Origin: an uncultured Lachnospiraceae bacterium
Lineage (GTDB): Bacteria > Bacillota > Clostridia > Lachnospirales > Lachnospiraceae
DNA: 39,570 bases
Reading direction: 5' to 3'
Assembly (NCBI GenBank): GCA_910586725.1
Contig: CAJUJL010000026.1
Coordinates: forward strand, 1 to 39,570
Below, in pieces: positions 1 through 7,052 of the stretch. A program made the translations under genes and the position numbers. The notes beneath the pieces were generated by a model that saw only the letters and a list, made by a program, of their open reading frames with translations, did no database searches and had not been told where the DNA came from. Each line of letters starts with the position of its first letter. The stretch's first letter is position 1.

Positions 1-44
1 TCAGCCACACGGATGTTTTTCGCTATGGTAGTATCTGTATTCAT
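1..44 (-). CDS. 5' end of an unidentified gene running off the left edge
   Basis: Only 14 complete codons are inside the window, reading MNTDTTIAKNIRVA. An ATG at 44-42 is preceded by a good ribosome binding site (AGAGGTGAGG, about 2-8 nt upstream), so this is likely a true start. Too little is present to assign a family. The neighbouring fragments upstream (140-1157) come from Rpn-family nucleases, so another member of that family is possible, but the visible residues do not show it. Confidence 0.45.
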   Translation of the reverse strand, partial: MNTDTTIAKNIRVA

Positions 45-139
45 GGCCTCACCTCTTGTTTCTCATTTACATTTTATCATATTCCATGCTAACAAACCAG
101 CTTATTATCACTTTAAGCTCTCTACAATTTTTTTCTTTC

Positions 140-292
140 CTAAACAATATGATACCCTTTATACAGTTCTACACGATAATTTTTATCATCTTTTATTCTT
201 TCTATTTCATCAAATCTTTGGTCTGCTATCAGCCTTTGGATTAACATGAGCATCTTTTCTTCTCCAATTTCCTGATTTTCTTTGTCACACAT
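140..292 (-). pseudogene. C-terminal remnant of an Rpn-family nuclease/transposase-like protein
   Basis: A 50-codon reading frame (start MCDKENQEIGEEKM, end YKGYHIV) resembles the C-terminal tail of Rpn-type PD-(D/E)XK proteins of Lachnospiraceae. In these a charged EGxxxGEEK segment is followed by a short helix such as LIADQRFDEIERI and a final Y-R-x-x-L-Y motif. The catalytic N-terminal domain is absent. In another frame, the bases just upstream (about 290-315) read like the continuation (CDVVNV), which suggests a frameshift. No convincing ribosome binding site precedes the ATG. The family call rests on recognition of the tail pattern only, so it is tentative. Confidence 0.4.
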
Positions 293-300
293 TGACAACG

Positions 301-735
301 TCACAAATTCCTACTTCCATTCCTTGTTTTCTTTGCTTCCTTTACTGCTTCTTCCGGTTTCTCCATATAGACACCCATTATTTTATCCTTATGCGCTTTC
401 AAAGCATAATCGTAATAAAATCCTGCATCATCCTTATCAAAATGAAATTTATCCTGTATCTTTAATACAATAGTATCATCACCTGCATTTACCTTTTTCA
501 AATCGGATATTATTTCACACAGGCTTTTTATGAAAACCGTATACTCATCTATTCTTTTTATAGCTTCTTCTGCTTCTTCAAGATATATCTTTGCGCTTTC
601 TTCTGATAATTTTTCTTCTTCCTGCAATATTTTCATAATGCGCTCTTCTGAAAAATTGTTTTTTCTACACACATTAATGATGCCATAAATTTCTCCATCT
701 TTCCTCTTTTCTTTATCCCGCATTTCCAGAGTCAT
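301..735 (-). pseudogene. Rpn-like C-terminal segment with an unrecognised tail; possible degraded gene
   Basis: The frame encodes about 144 residues starting MTLEMRDKEKRKDG. The ATG at 735 was preferred over the one at 750 because a GGGAGCGGAG stretch lies just upstream. The first 50 residues (MRDKE, GEIYGIINVCRK, EERIMKILQEE, LSEESAKIYL) match what I know of the C-terminal regulatory region of Rpn-family nucleases, which carries a short helix-turn-helix-like LSEExA segment. The catalytic domain that should precede it is missing, and an in-frame TAG lies directly upstream of codon 750. The remaining 90 residues, rich in Lys, Asp and Glu, are not recognised. It could be expressed as a small orphan protein, but a truncated gene is more likely given the neighbouring fragments. 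Confidence 0.4.
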
Positions 736-920
736 AATCTCCGCTCCCATCTACAACGTACCTAAGTGCATAAATTCGTCATATATTATCTTAAAACAAC
801 TTTTGCAACCCTCTATTTCCCGCCTAAATCTTAGCTTTCCTGCACTTTCCGGCTTTCCTCAAAACTCCGCCTTTACTATGGTATGGCGCTCCATAACATA
901 TCCAAGTGCGAAAAATAGCC

Positions 921-1157
921 TTATATTATTCTATTAAACAAGGCAGAACACTTGTAAATGCTATGCCCTGTCATGCTCATGCCTCCATTCTCTGTTTTTC
1001 TTTGCTGTAATTCTGGATATTCAATGCGTTCAATGTTCAAATCCGGGAGAATCCTCTGCAATAACTCTTTGCACAGCTTGGAATTCTGCATGACATTGCC
1101 AAACAGGAAATCATTGGATATTCTTAATTCTTCCCATTTTGTCTGCTTTGTTTCCAT
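921..1157 (-). pseudogene. N-terminal fragment of an Rpn-family (PD-(D/E)XK) nuclease
   Basis: From the ATG at 1157 the frame reads METKQTKWEELRISNDFLFG and continues through a VMQN...LCKELLQRILPDLNIERIEYPE segment. This is the characteristic start of Rpn recombination-promoting nuclease/putative transposase proteins, which introduces the nuclease fold. The family is normally around 250-320 residues, but here recognisable sequence stops after about 50 and the frame ends at 921 with unrelated residues. The catalytic Asp and the E-x-K pair that should follow are therefore lost. A GGGAG lies very close upstream (spacing about 3 nt). It is the most recognisable of the fragments at 140-1157 and shows that at least one full-length gene once lay here. 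Confidence 0.6.
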
Positions 1158-1303
1158 GTCTCCCACTTTTATCCACCTGCTTTCTTCCAACAAATCACTG
1201 CCGGAAAATGTGTATTTTTCAAAATCCCTATTATTTATTTCTATTATACACAGACTCTGCAATAAAACCTACGTTGTAAGAACTTTATTGTCACAAACAG
1301 TAA

Positions 1304-1336
1304 AACCCCATGGAAGCCTCAAACTCCCATGGGGTT
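1304..1336 (-). terminator. Rho-independent terminator downstream of rlmH
   Basis: A perfect 10-bp stem (AACCCCATGG at 1304-1313 and CCATGGGGTT at 1327-1336) encloses a 13-nt loop. On the minus strand it is followed by TTTTACTGTTT. It lies about 55 nt past the rlmH stop and closes the long minus-strand transcription unit that starts before uppP. It may also work in the plus direction, where an A/T-rich stretch follows. Confidence 0.8.
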
Positions 1337-1391
1337 AAAAATATAACTCTTATTCTCTTTTATTTCCAAGAACATCCGTTCCTTTTCGCCT

Positions 1392-1871
1392 TTACTTATG
1401 ATATGGTTCACGATGCATAATACGATAACTGCGGTAAATCTGCTCCAATAAAATCACCCGCATAAGCTGATGAGGAAATGTCATTTTGGAAAAACTAAGC
1501 TTCATATCCGCACGCCTTAAAATCGCTTTCGATAAACCCAGCGATCCTCCAATTACAAAAGCGATACTGCTTCTGCCTTGAATGCCCAACGCTTCTATTG
1601 TCTGCGACATCTGCAAAGAATCCAATTCCTTTCCGTCAATCGCAAGCGCTATGACATAGGCATCTTCTTTGATATGCTTGAACAACCGCATGCCTTCTTT
1701 TTCCTTGATCTGTTCCTCGAAAGCCGCGCTTGCGGATTCCGGCGTCTTCTCATCCGCTACTTCGGCAATCTGCAATTTACAGTACCGGCTTAAGCGTTTT
1801 TCAAACTCTGCCACAGCATTCCGGTAGAATTCTTCTTTTATTTTTCCCACGCATAAAATCGAAATATTCAT
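1392..1871 (-). CDS. rlmH: 23S rRNA (pseudouridine1915-N3)-methyltransferase RlmH
   Basis: A SPOUT-class methyltransferase that uses SAM to methylate N3 of pseudouridine 1915 in helix 69 of 23S rRNA, acting on the assembled 70S ribosome in the cytoplasm. The 159-residue length is exactly that of the family. Visible hallmarks are the N-terminal ISILCVGKIKEEF strand, the SAM-loop FVIGGSLGLS, the SFSKMTFPHQLMRVILLEQIYR helix region at the trefoil knot and the C-terminal EPYHK. The ATG at 1871 overlaps the TGA of the symporter gene upstream (TGATG), indicating translational coupling. It is the last gene of the unit and is followed by a strong terminator. The assignment is firm. Confidence 0.97.
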   Translation of the reverse strand: MNISILCVGKIKEEFYRNAVAEFEKRLSRYCKLQIAEVADEKTPESASAAFEEQIKEKEGMRLFKHIKEDAYVIALAIDGKELDSLQMSQTIEALGIQGRSSIAFVIGGSLGLSKAILRRADMKLSFSKMTFPHQLMRVILLEQIYRSYRIMHREPYHK

Positions 1872-3361
1872 CAGTCGCTTTCGCTCAAAGCTCTCGCCTG
1901 CATTCTCTGTATTTCCGGAAATGCCGAAAGAAGCGGCGCTATATCTTTCTTTCTTATTTTTCTGTCCACATAATTTTTCGTAATTTTACTTACAATTGGA
2001 GCCAGGGAAATTACGCCGATTAAGTTTGGAATTGCCATCAACCCGTTAAACGTATCCGACAAATCCCATGCCAGCTGCAAACTCATCGTCGCACCGCCTA
2101 AAATGAAGACAATGAAGACAATGCGATAAATAACCGTTGCATTGGAGCCAAACAAATATTCAAACGCCTTGGATCCGTAGTGGCTCCAACCAAGTACGGT
2201 GGAAAAAGCAAATAACAGTATGGCAATTGCAATAAACGCAGGTCCTAACGAACCAAAAACAGTTGCAAACGCTTCCCCTACCAAAGCAGAATCTTCGGAA
2301 CTGCTTATCACTGCTCCCGTCTCCAGATCGACAAGGCCGGAAGATAAAACGGTAAATGCTGTCAATGTACAAACCACAATTGTATCCGCAAAGACTTCAA
2401 AGATGCCCCACATTCCCTGACGAACCGGTTCTTTTACATTTGAGCTGGAGTGAACCATAACAGAAGAGCCAAGACCTGCTTCGTTGGAAAACACGCCCCG
2501 CTTCATTCCCCAGGTAACGGCAAGTTTAACGCCGGAGCCTACGATTCCGCCTCCTACGGCCTTCATGGCAAATGCGCCTTTAAAGATAGAGGAAAATACG
2601 GCACCAAACTGATCGATATGTACAATGCACACAACAAAAGCCCCGACAATATAAAGAATCGCCATCAAAGGCACCAGTTTTTCCGTAACGCTTGCGATTC
2701 TTTTGATCCCGCCAAGAATTACAAGCGCTGCCAGAACCATCAACACAACTCCTGTTACGAAATGCGGAATCTGAAATGCCGCGTTCATATTTCCGGCAAT
2801 CGAATTAATCTGGCTCATATTTCCGATTCCGAAAGAAGCAAATAAACAGAACACAGAGAAAAGCGCTGCAAGAATCGCTCCGATCTGCTTCATGCCTTTC
2901 CTGCTGCCAAGTCCGTCCCGCAGGTAATACATGGCGCCGCCGCTCCACTCTCCTTTTGCATTCTTTCTTCTGTAATAAATGCCAAGCACATTTTCAGAAT
3001 AATTTGTCATCATTCCAAAAAACGCAACGATCCACATCCAGAAAATGGCTCCCGGACCTCCGCTGATCAATGCCGTTGCAACTCCTACGATATTACCCGT
3101 TCCAATGGTAGCCGCCAGAGCCGTACACAAAGACTGGAACTGTGATATGGACTGATCATCCGCTCCCGTATGTTTGGTAATATGCCTGTCTGTAAAAATA
3201 CTTCCCAGTGTGTGCTTCATCCAGTATCCGATATGTGTAATCTGAAATAATTTTGTCAGAATCGTCATCAAAATACCCGTACCGACTAACAGAACCAACA
3301 TGGGAACACCCCAGACAAATCCATTGATCTGTCCGTTTAAATCAGAGATAAACTCTATCAT
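1871..3361 (-). CDS. Alanine/glycine:cation symporter (AGCS family)
   Basis: A sodium-coupled uptake carrier for small neutral amino acids in the cytoplasmic membrane. About 496 residues with eleven or so hydrophobic segments. Family signatures include GTGNIVGVATALISGGPGAIFW (residues ~90-112), the GGAMYYLRDGLG loop, and WGMKRGVFSNEAGLGSS (~288-304), where the Asn-Glu-Ala motif contributes to ion and substrate binding. The start is placed at ATG 3361 rather than GTG 3373, because AAGGGTGAG sits at the right distance from the ATG but overlaps the GTG. The gene follows the zinc-ribbon/TPR gene by about 26 nt and overlaps rlmH by one base. The exact substrate (alanine, glycine or serine) cannot be told from sequence. 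Confidence 0.93.
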   Translation of the reverse strand: MIEFISDLNGQINGFVWGVPMLVLLVGTGILMTILTKLFQITHIGYWMKHTLGSIFTDRHITKHTGADDQSISQFQSLCTALAATIGTGNIVGVATALISGGPGAIFWMWIVAFFGMMTNYSENVLGIYYRRKNAKGEWSGGAMYYLRDGLGSRKGMKQIGAILAALFSVFCLFASFGIGNMSQINSIAGNMNAAFQIPHFVTGVVLMVLAALVILGGIKRIASVTEKLVPLMAILYIVGAFVVCIVHIDQFGAVFSSIFKGAFAMKAVGGGIVGSGVKLAVTWGMKRGVFSNEAGLGSSVMVHSSSNVKEPVRQGMWGIFEVFADTIVVCTLTAFTVLSSGLVDLETGAVISSSEDSALVGEAFATVFGSLGPAFIAIAILLFAFSTVLGWSHYGSKAFEYLFGSNATVIYRIVFIVFILGGATMSLQLAWDLSDTFNGLMAIPNLIGVISLAPIVSKITKNYVDRKIRKKDIAPLLSAFPEIQRMQARALSESD

Positions 3362-3387
3362 ACGATCACTCACCCTTCTTATGATTT

Positions 3388-4497
3388 TTATGGCATATAA
3401 ATATAATTCACGCGGTATATACTGCTCTTTAAACCGGCGGAATTTATAAGCATTACAGATAAAACCTGATTTCCCTGCGGCATATCCAGCGGCGCCGTAT
3501 ATCGAAACGATCCCTCTGTCGGATCACTGCCGTCCCAGGTATAATACGCCGTGCAGTTTTGCGGAACCACAACCGTAATCTTTTTCGGCTCATCGTATGT
3601 TCCTCCTGCCGGCGATACCGTAGGCATATCAGGCGGTTCATACTGAATCGTATAATCCACCTCCACCGGTTCGCTGTAAATGCCTTTCTCATTGCGTGCA
3701 ACCGCTTTGATCACCGTAACGCCTTCTTCCTTTAACACAATCTCGTCCTGATATAATCTGCCGTATGCGACCGGATCTTTACGATCCATTGTATAAAAAA
3801 CGTCGTATTGTTTTGCAGATGATATGGCAACCGTGATCGCCTCCGGATAGACCCCTGAAATATGGCTGAATTTGGGCTTTTCCACAATATACTCCGAAAA
3901 TAATTTCAAAATATCACGGTTTTTCACCTTTTTGGACAGCGCAAGAATCTTATCATATTCTTCTTTTTGATCATAAATCGCGATCAGTTTCTGTATGGAT
4001 TCCTGATCTGTGACGTCTTCCTCCACAAATTCTTCCAGCAGGGAAACGGCTTCTTTTTCGTTTTTCATTTTCAGATACAGTTCAAGAAGACGTTCTCGCG
4101 CATTCTTATCTCCCGGTTTCAGTTCCAGCGCTTTTTTAAAACACAAAACGGCGTTTGTAAAATCTTCTTCCGCCCAGTATTCTTCTGCCTTTTGATATTG
4201 ATAATCGTAAGTGTTTTCATGCTTTTTCTGAATTTCGTGAAATACGAAAAATAATGTCAGAACCGCGATTAAAAGAACCAGACAAATGCTTCCCCATATA
4301 ACAAAATTCCATTTTTTCTTTTTTGTCAGGGAAACGTCTGACAGATTCTTTCCGGCTCTTGCCTCTTTTTGCACAATGCCGCCTAACAAATCCTCATCCA
4401 GCAAATTATAGTCCGGCACCAATTGCACTTCTGCCCCGCAAACGCTGCAATACAAATAACCTTGCGGGATCTCCGCCCCGCATTTTTTACATTTCAT
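3388..4497 (-). CDS. Zinc-ribbon, single-pass membrane protein with TPR and two chitobiase C-terminal-like repeats
   Basis: 369 residues with an unusual mosaic. A two-CxxC zinc ribbon (C3, C6, C17, C20) leads to a transmembrane helix at about 64-88. TPR-like helices follow at about 99-200 (A-x-x-x-F-x-x-A-L-x-L-x-P at 115-128). Two immunoglobulin-like repeats close the protein at about 205-285 and 292-369. Each contains the YTMDRKDPVAYG or YTWDGSDPTEGS turn seen in chitobiase/beta-hexosaminidase C-terminal (CHB_HEX_C_1) domains. A cytoplasmic ribbon and an extracytoplasmic TPR/Ig part are inferred from the single hydrophobic segment. AGGGGCG precedes the ATG. It sits 16 nt downstream of folD, in the same direction. 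No catalytic residues are visible; a scaffold at the envelope is plausible, but the function is unknown. Confidence 0.85.
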   Translation of the reverse strand: MKCKKCGAEIPQGYLYCSVCGAEVQLVPDYNLLDEDLLGGIVQKEARAGKNLSDVSLTKKKKWNFVIWGSICLVLLIAVLTLFFVFHEIQKKHENTYDYQYQKAEEYWAEEDFTNAVLCFKKALELKPGDKNARERLLELYLKMKNEKEAVSLLEEFVEEDVTDQESIQKLIAIYDQKEEYDKILALSKKVKNRDILKLFSEYIVEKPKFSHISGVYPEAITVAISSAKQYDVFYTMDRKDPVAYGRLYQDEIVLKEEGVTVIKAVARNEKGIYSEPVEVDYTIQYEPPDMPTVSPAGGTYDEPKKITVVVPQNCTAYYTWDGSDPTEGSFRYTAPLDMPQGNQVLSVMLINSAGLKSSIYRVNYIYMP

Positions 4498-4513
4498 TCA
4501 TTTTCGCCCCTAA

Positions 4514-5353
4514 TCAGCGCATCATCGCTTCAACGCAATTGTGCATCAGCATCGCAATCGTCATCGGACCAACCCCTCCGGGAACCGGCGTGATCATAGA
4601 CGCTTTCCGCTCTGCCTCCTCATATTTTACATCTCCGGAAAGTTTATTATTTTCGTCTCTGTGGATTCCGACATCAATCACCACAGCTCCCTCTTTTACA
4701 TAATCTCCGGTAATAAATTCTTTTTTGCCAATCGCAACGATTAAAATATCGGCCTGGCTGCAGATCTCTTTTAAATTTTTTGTATGGGAATGCGTAACCG
4801 TAACCGTTGCGTTTTCCCGCAGCATCAATAAAGCCATGGGCTTTCCTACAATATTGCTCCTTCCGACAATCACGCAATGTTTGCCGTCTATTTCTACTTG
4901 GGAGCGCTTTAAAAGTTCGATAATTCCGGCCGGCGTACAGGAAACAAAACCCGGCTGGCCAATGGTGAGTGATCCAACGCTTTCCGGATGAAATCCGTCT
5001 ACATCTTTATCGGGAGAAATTGCATTGATAATCGTTTTTTCATCAATATGATCCGGAACCGGAAGCTGCACTAAAATGCCGTTTACGGATTCATCCGCAT
5101 TCAGATCCGAAATCAAATGCAGCAGCTCGCCCTGCGTCGTCGATTCCGGCAGCTCGAAAGCTTTGGAATGAATGCCAATGTATTCACAGGCTTTTTTCTT
5201 ATTGCGGACATAAACGCCGGACGCCGGGTCGTCTCCCACCTGAATCACCGCCAGGGTTCCTTCTACTCCCGCTTCCTTTAGATGCGCCGTCTGCTCTTTC
5301 AACTCTTCTTTGATTTCTGCCGAAATCTTTTTGCCGTCTATGATTTGTGCCAT
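4514..5353 (-). CDS. folD: Methylenetetrahydrofolate dehydrogenase / methenyltetrahydrofolate cyclohydrolase FolD
   Basis: A bifunctional cytoplasmic enzyme that interconverts 5,10-methylene-, 5,10-methenyl- and 10-formyl-tetrahydrofolate using NAD(P)+. 279 residues, the usual length. Motifs: YVRNKKKACEYIGI with the catalytic Tyr/Lys pair (~residues 48-61), QLPVP, DKDVDGFHPESVG, the Rossmann segment VIVGRSNIVGKPMALL and the C-terminal TPVPGGVGPMTIAML. The ATG at 5353 was preferred to the upstream one at 5392 because GAAGGAG lies 6 nt before it and because the longer form would overlap fhs. It follows fhs by 17 nt and consumes its product, so the pair forms the C1-folate module. Confidence 0.97.
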   Translation of the reverse strand: MAQIIDGKKISAEIKEELKEQTAHLKEAGVEGTLAVIQVGDDPASGVYVRNKKKACEYIGIHSKAFELPESTTQGELLHLISDLNADESVNGILVQLPVPDHIDEKTIINAISPDKDVDGFHPESVGSLTIGQPGFVSCTPAGIIELLKRSQVEIDGKHCVIVGRSNIVGKPMALLMLRENATVTVTHSHTKNLKEICSQADILIVAIGKKEFITGDYVKEGAVVIDVGIHRDENNKLSGDVKYEEAERKASMITPVPGGVGPMTIAMLMHNCVEAMMR

Positions 5354-5370
5354 ACAATCTCCTTCTTTCT

Positions 5371-7041
5371 CTAAAATAATCCGGTGATACATCCGTTTTC
5401 ATTTACATCGATATGATTCGCAGCCGGAACTTTCGGAAGCCCCGGCATGGTCATAATGGCGCCCAAAACCGCAACGACAAACCCGGCGCCCGCCGATACA
5501 TATACTTCCCTTACATTCACGCAAAAATCTTTTGGCCTTCCCAGTTTGCCGGGATCATCCGACAGAGAATACTGTGTCTTGGCCAGACAAACCGGAAAAT
5601 CGCCCATTCCCAGCTCCGCAATCCTCTTCAACTCTTTTTTAGCCGCCGGACTGTAAGTAACCCCGCCGGCGCCATATATTTCTTTTGCAACCGTCTCGAT
5701 TTTGGCTTCCAGACTGATCTCATCCGGATAAAGAACACGAAAATCGCTTTCTTTTCGTTCCAGCGTTTCCAGTACTTTATTGGCAAGATCCACGCCGCCT
5801 TTTCCTCCGAATTCCCACACTTTAGACAAGGCGAATTCACATCCCCGCTCTTTGCAGAAATCCGCGATAAAATCGGTCTCAGCTTTTGTATCCGTAACAA
5901 AAGAATTTAAAGTTACGACGATCGGAACATGATATTTCTGCAAATTTTCTATATGCTTTTCCAGATTGACAATTCCTTTTTGCAAAGCTTCTAAGTTTTC
6001 AGCGGAAAGTTCGTTCTTGGCCGCTCCTCCGTTATATTTCAGCGCTCTTACCGTCGCCACCAAAACAACGCAGTCCGGGCGCAGCCCTGCCTTGCGGCAT
6101 TTTATATCAAAAAATTTCTCCGCTCCCAAATCAGCCCCAAAACCGGCTTCCGTAACAACAATGTCTGCCAGCTTCAACGCTGCTTTTGTCGCCCGGATAC
6201 TGTTGCACCCATGCGCAATATTGGCAAAAGGCCCGCCGTGGACAATGGCCGGCGTGTGTTCCAGAGTCTGAATCAGATTCGGCTTCAATGCGTCTTTGAG
6301 CAAAGCCGCCATTGCGCCCGTCGCTTTTAGATCGTCTGCCGTAACAGGTTTTCCGTCAAACGTATAGGCAACAATAATTTTTGCCAGACGCATCTTCAAA
6401 TCCTGCATATCCTCCGAAAGACATAAAATTGCCATGATCTCAGACGCTACGGTAATGATAAAATGATCTTCTCTCACCATGCCGTCCATTTTGCTTCCAA
6501 GCCCTATGACGATATTGCGAAGCGCCCGGTCATTCATATCCAGACAGCGCTTCCAGATCACCTGTCTTGGATCGATATTTAATTCATTTCCCTGCTGAAT
6601 GTGGTTATCCAGCAATGCGGCCAGCAGATTGTTGGCGGAAGTAATCGCATGGAAATCTCCTGTAAAATGAAGATTCAAATCTTCCATCGGCACAACCTGC
6701 GCATATCCTCCGCCGGCCGCGCCTCCTTTGATGCCAAAACAGGGACCCAAAGACGGCTCGCGCAATGCAAGCACGGATTTTTTATTTAATAATCCAAAAG
6801 CTTCTCCCAGCCCGATGCTTGTCGTTGTCTTCCCTTCCCCCGCGGGAGTCGGATTGATGGCCGTTACAAGCACCAGCTTGCCGTTCGGATTATCTTTTGT
6901 TTTTTCTAAAAGTTCGTCGGATAATTTTGCCTTGTATTTTCCGTAGAATTCCAAATCTTCGGAAGAAATATCCAGCTTGCCGGCAACCTCCTGAATCGGA
7001 ACAAGCTTCGCCTCCTGTGCAATTTCAATATCTGTTTTCAT
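5371..7041 (-). CDS. fhs: Formate--tetrahydrofolate ligase
   Basis: Catalyses the ATP-dependent formation of 10-formyl-THF from formate and THF. It is the entry step of one-carbon units for purines and initiator tRNA and, in acetogens, of the methyl branch of the Wood-Ljungdahl pathway. 556 residues, typical of the family. Diagnostic segments are the P-loop-like TPAGEGKTTTSIGLGEAF (~residues 65-82), REPSLGPCFGIKGGAAGGGYAQ (~94-115), the HFTGDFHAI loop and GGPFANIAHGCNS (~275-287). AGGAGG precedes the ATG. It lies 11 nt downstream of ftsK and upstream of folD. Presence of fhs alone does not prove acetogenesis, since no other Wood-Ljungdahl genes are in the window. Confidence 0.98.
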   Translation of the reverse strand: MKTDIEIAQEAKLVPIQEVAGKLDISSEDLEFYGKYKAKLSDELLEKTKDNPNGKLVLVTAINPTPAGEGKTTTSIGLGEAFGLLNKKSVLALREPSLGPCFGIKGGAAGGGYAQVVPMEDLNLHFTGDFHAITSANNLLAALLDNHIQQGNELNIDPRQVIWKRCLDMNDRALRNIVIGLGSKMDGMVREDHFIITVASEIMAILCLSEDMQDLKMRLAKIIVAYTFDGKPVTADDLKATGAMAALLKDALKPNLIQTLEHTPAIVHGGPFANIAHGCNSIRATKAALKLADIVVTEAGFGADLGAEKFFDIKCRKAGLRPDCVVLVATVRALKYNGGAAKNELSAENLEALQKGIVNLEKHIENLQKYHVPIVVTLNSFVTDTKAETDFIADFCKERGCEFALSKVWEFGGKGGVDLANKVLETLERKESDFRVLYPDEISLEAKIETVAKEIYGAGGVTYSPAAKKELKRIAELGMGDFPVCLAKTQYSLSDDPGKLGRPKDFCVNVREVYVSAGAGFVVAVLGAIMTMPGLPKVPAANHIDVNENGCITGLF

Positions 7042-7052
7042 CGTTCATCCTC

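Noticed and set aside
13..249. Plus-strand frames rich in Phe and His near the left edge
   Set aside because: Low-complexity translation of AT-rich DNA; the minus strand gives a better match to Rpn tails and a proper gene start at 44.
958..1338. A 126-codon plus-strand frame across the Rpn fragment and rlmH terminator
   Set aside because: It runs through the terminator hairpin, lacks a ribosome site and is antisense to a recognisable Rpn N-terminus.
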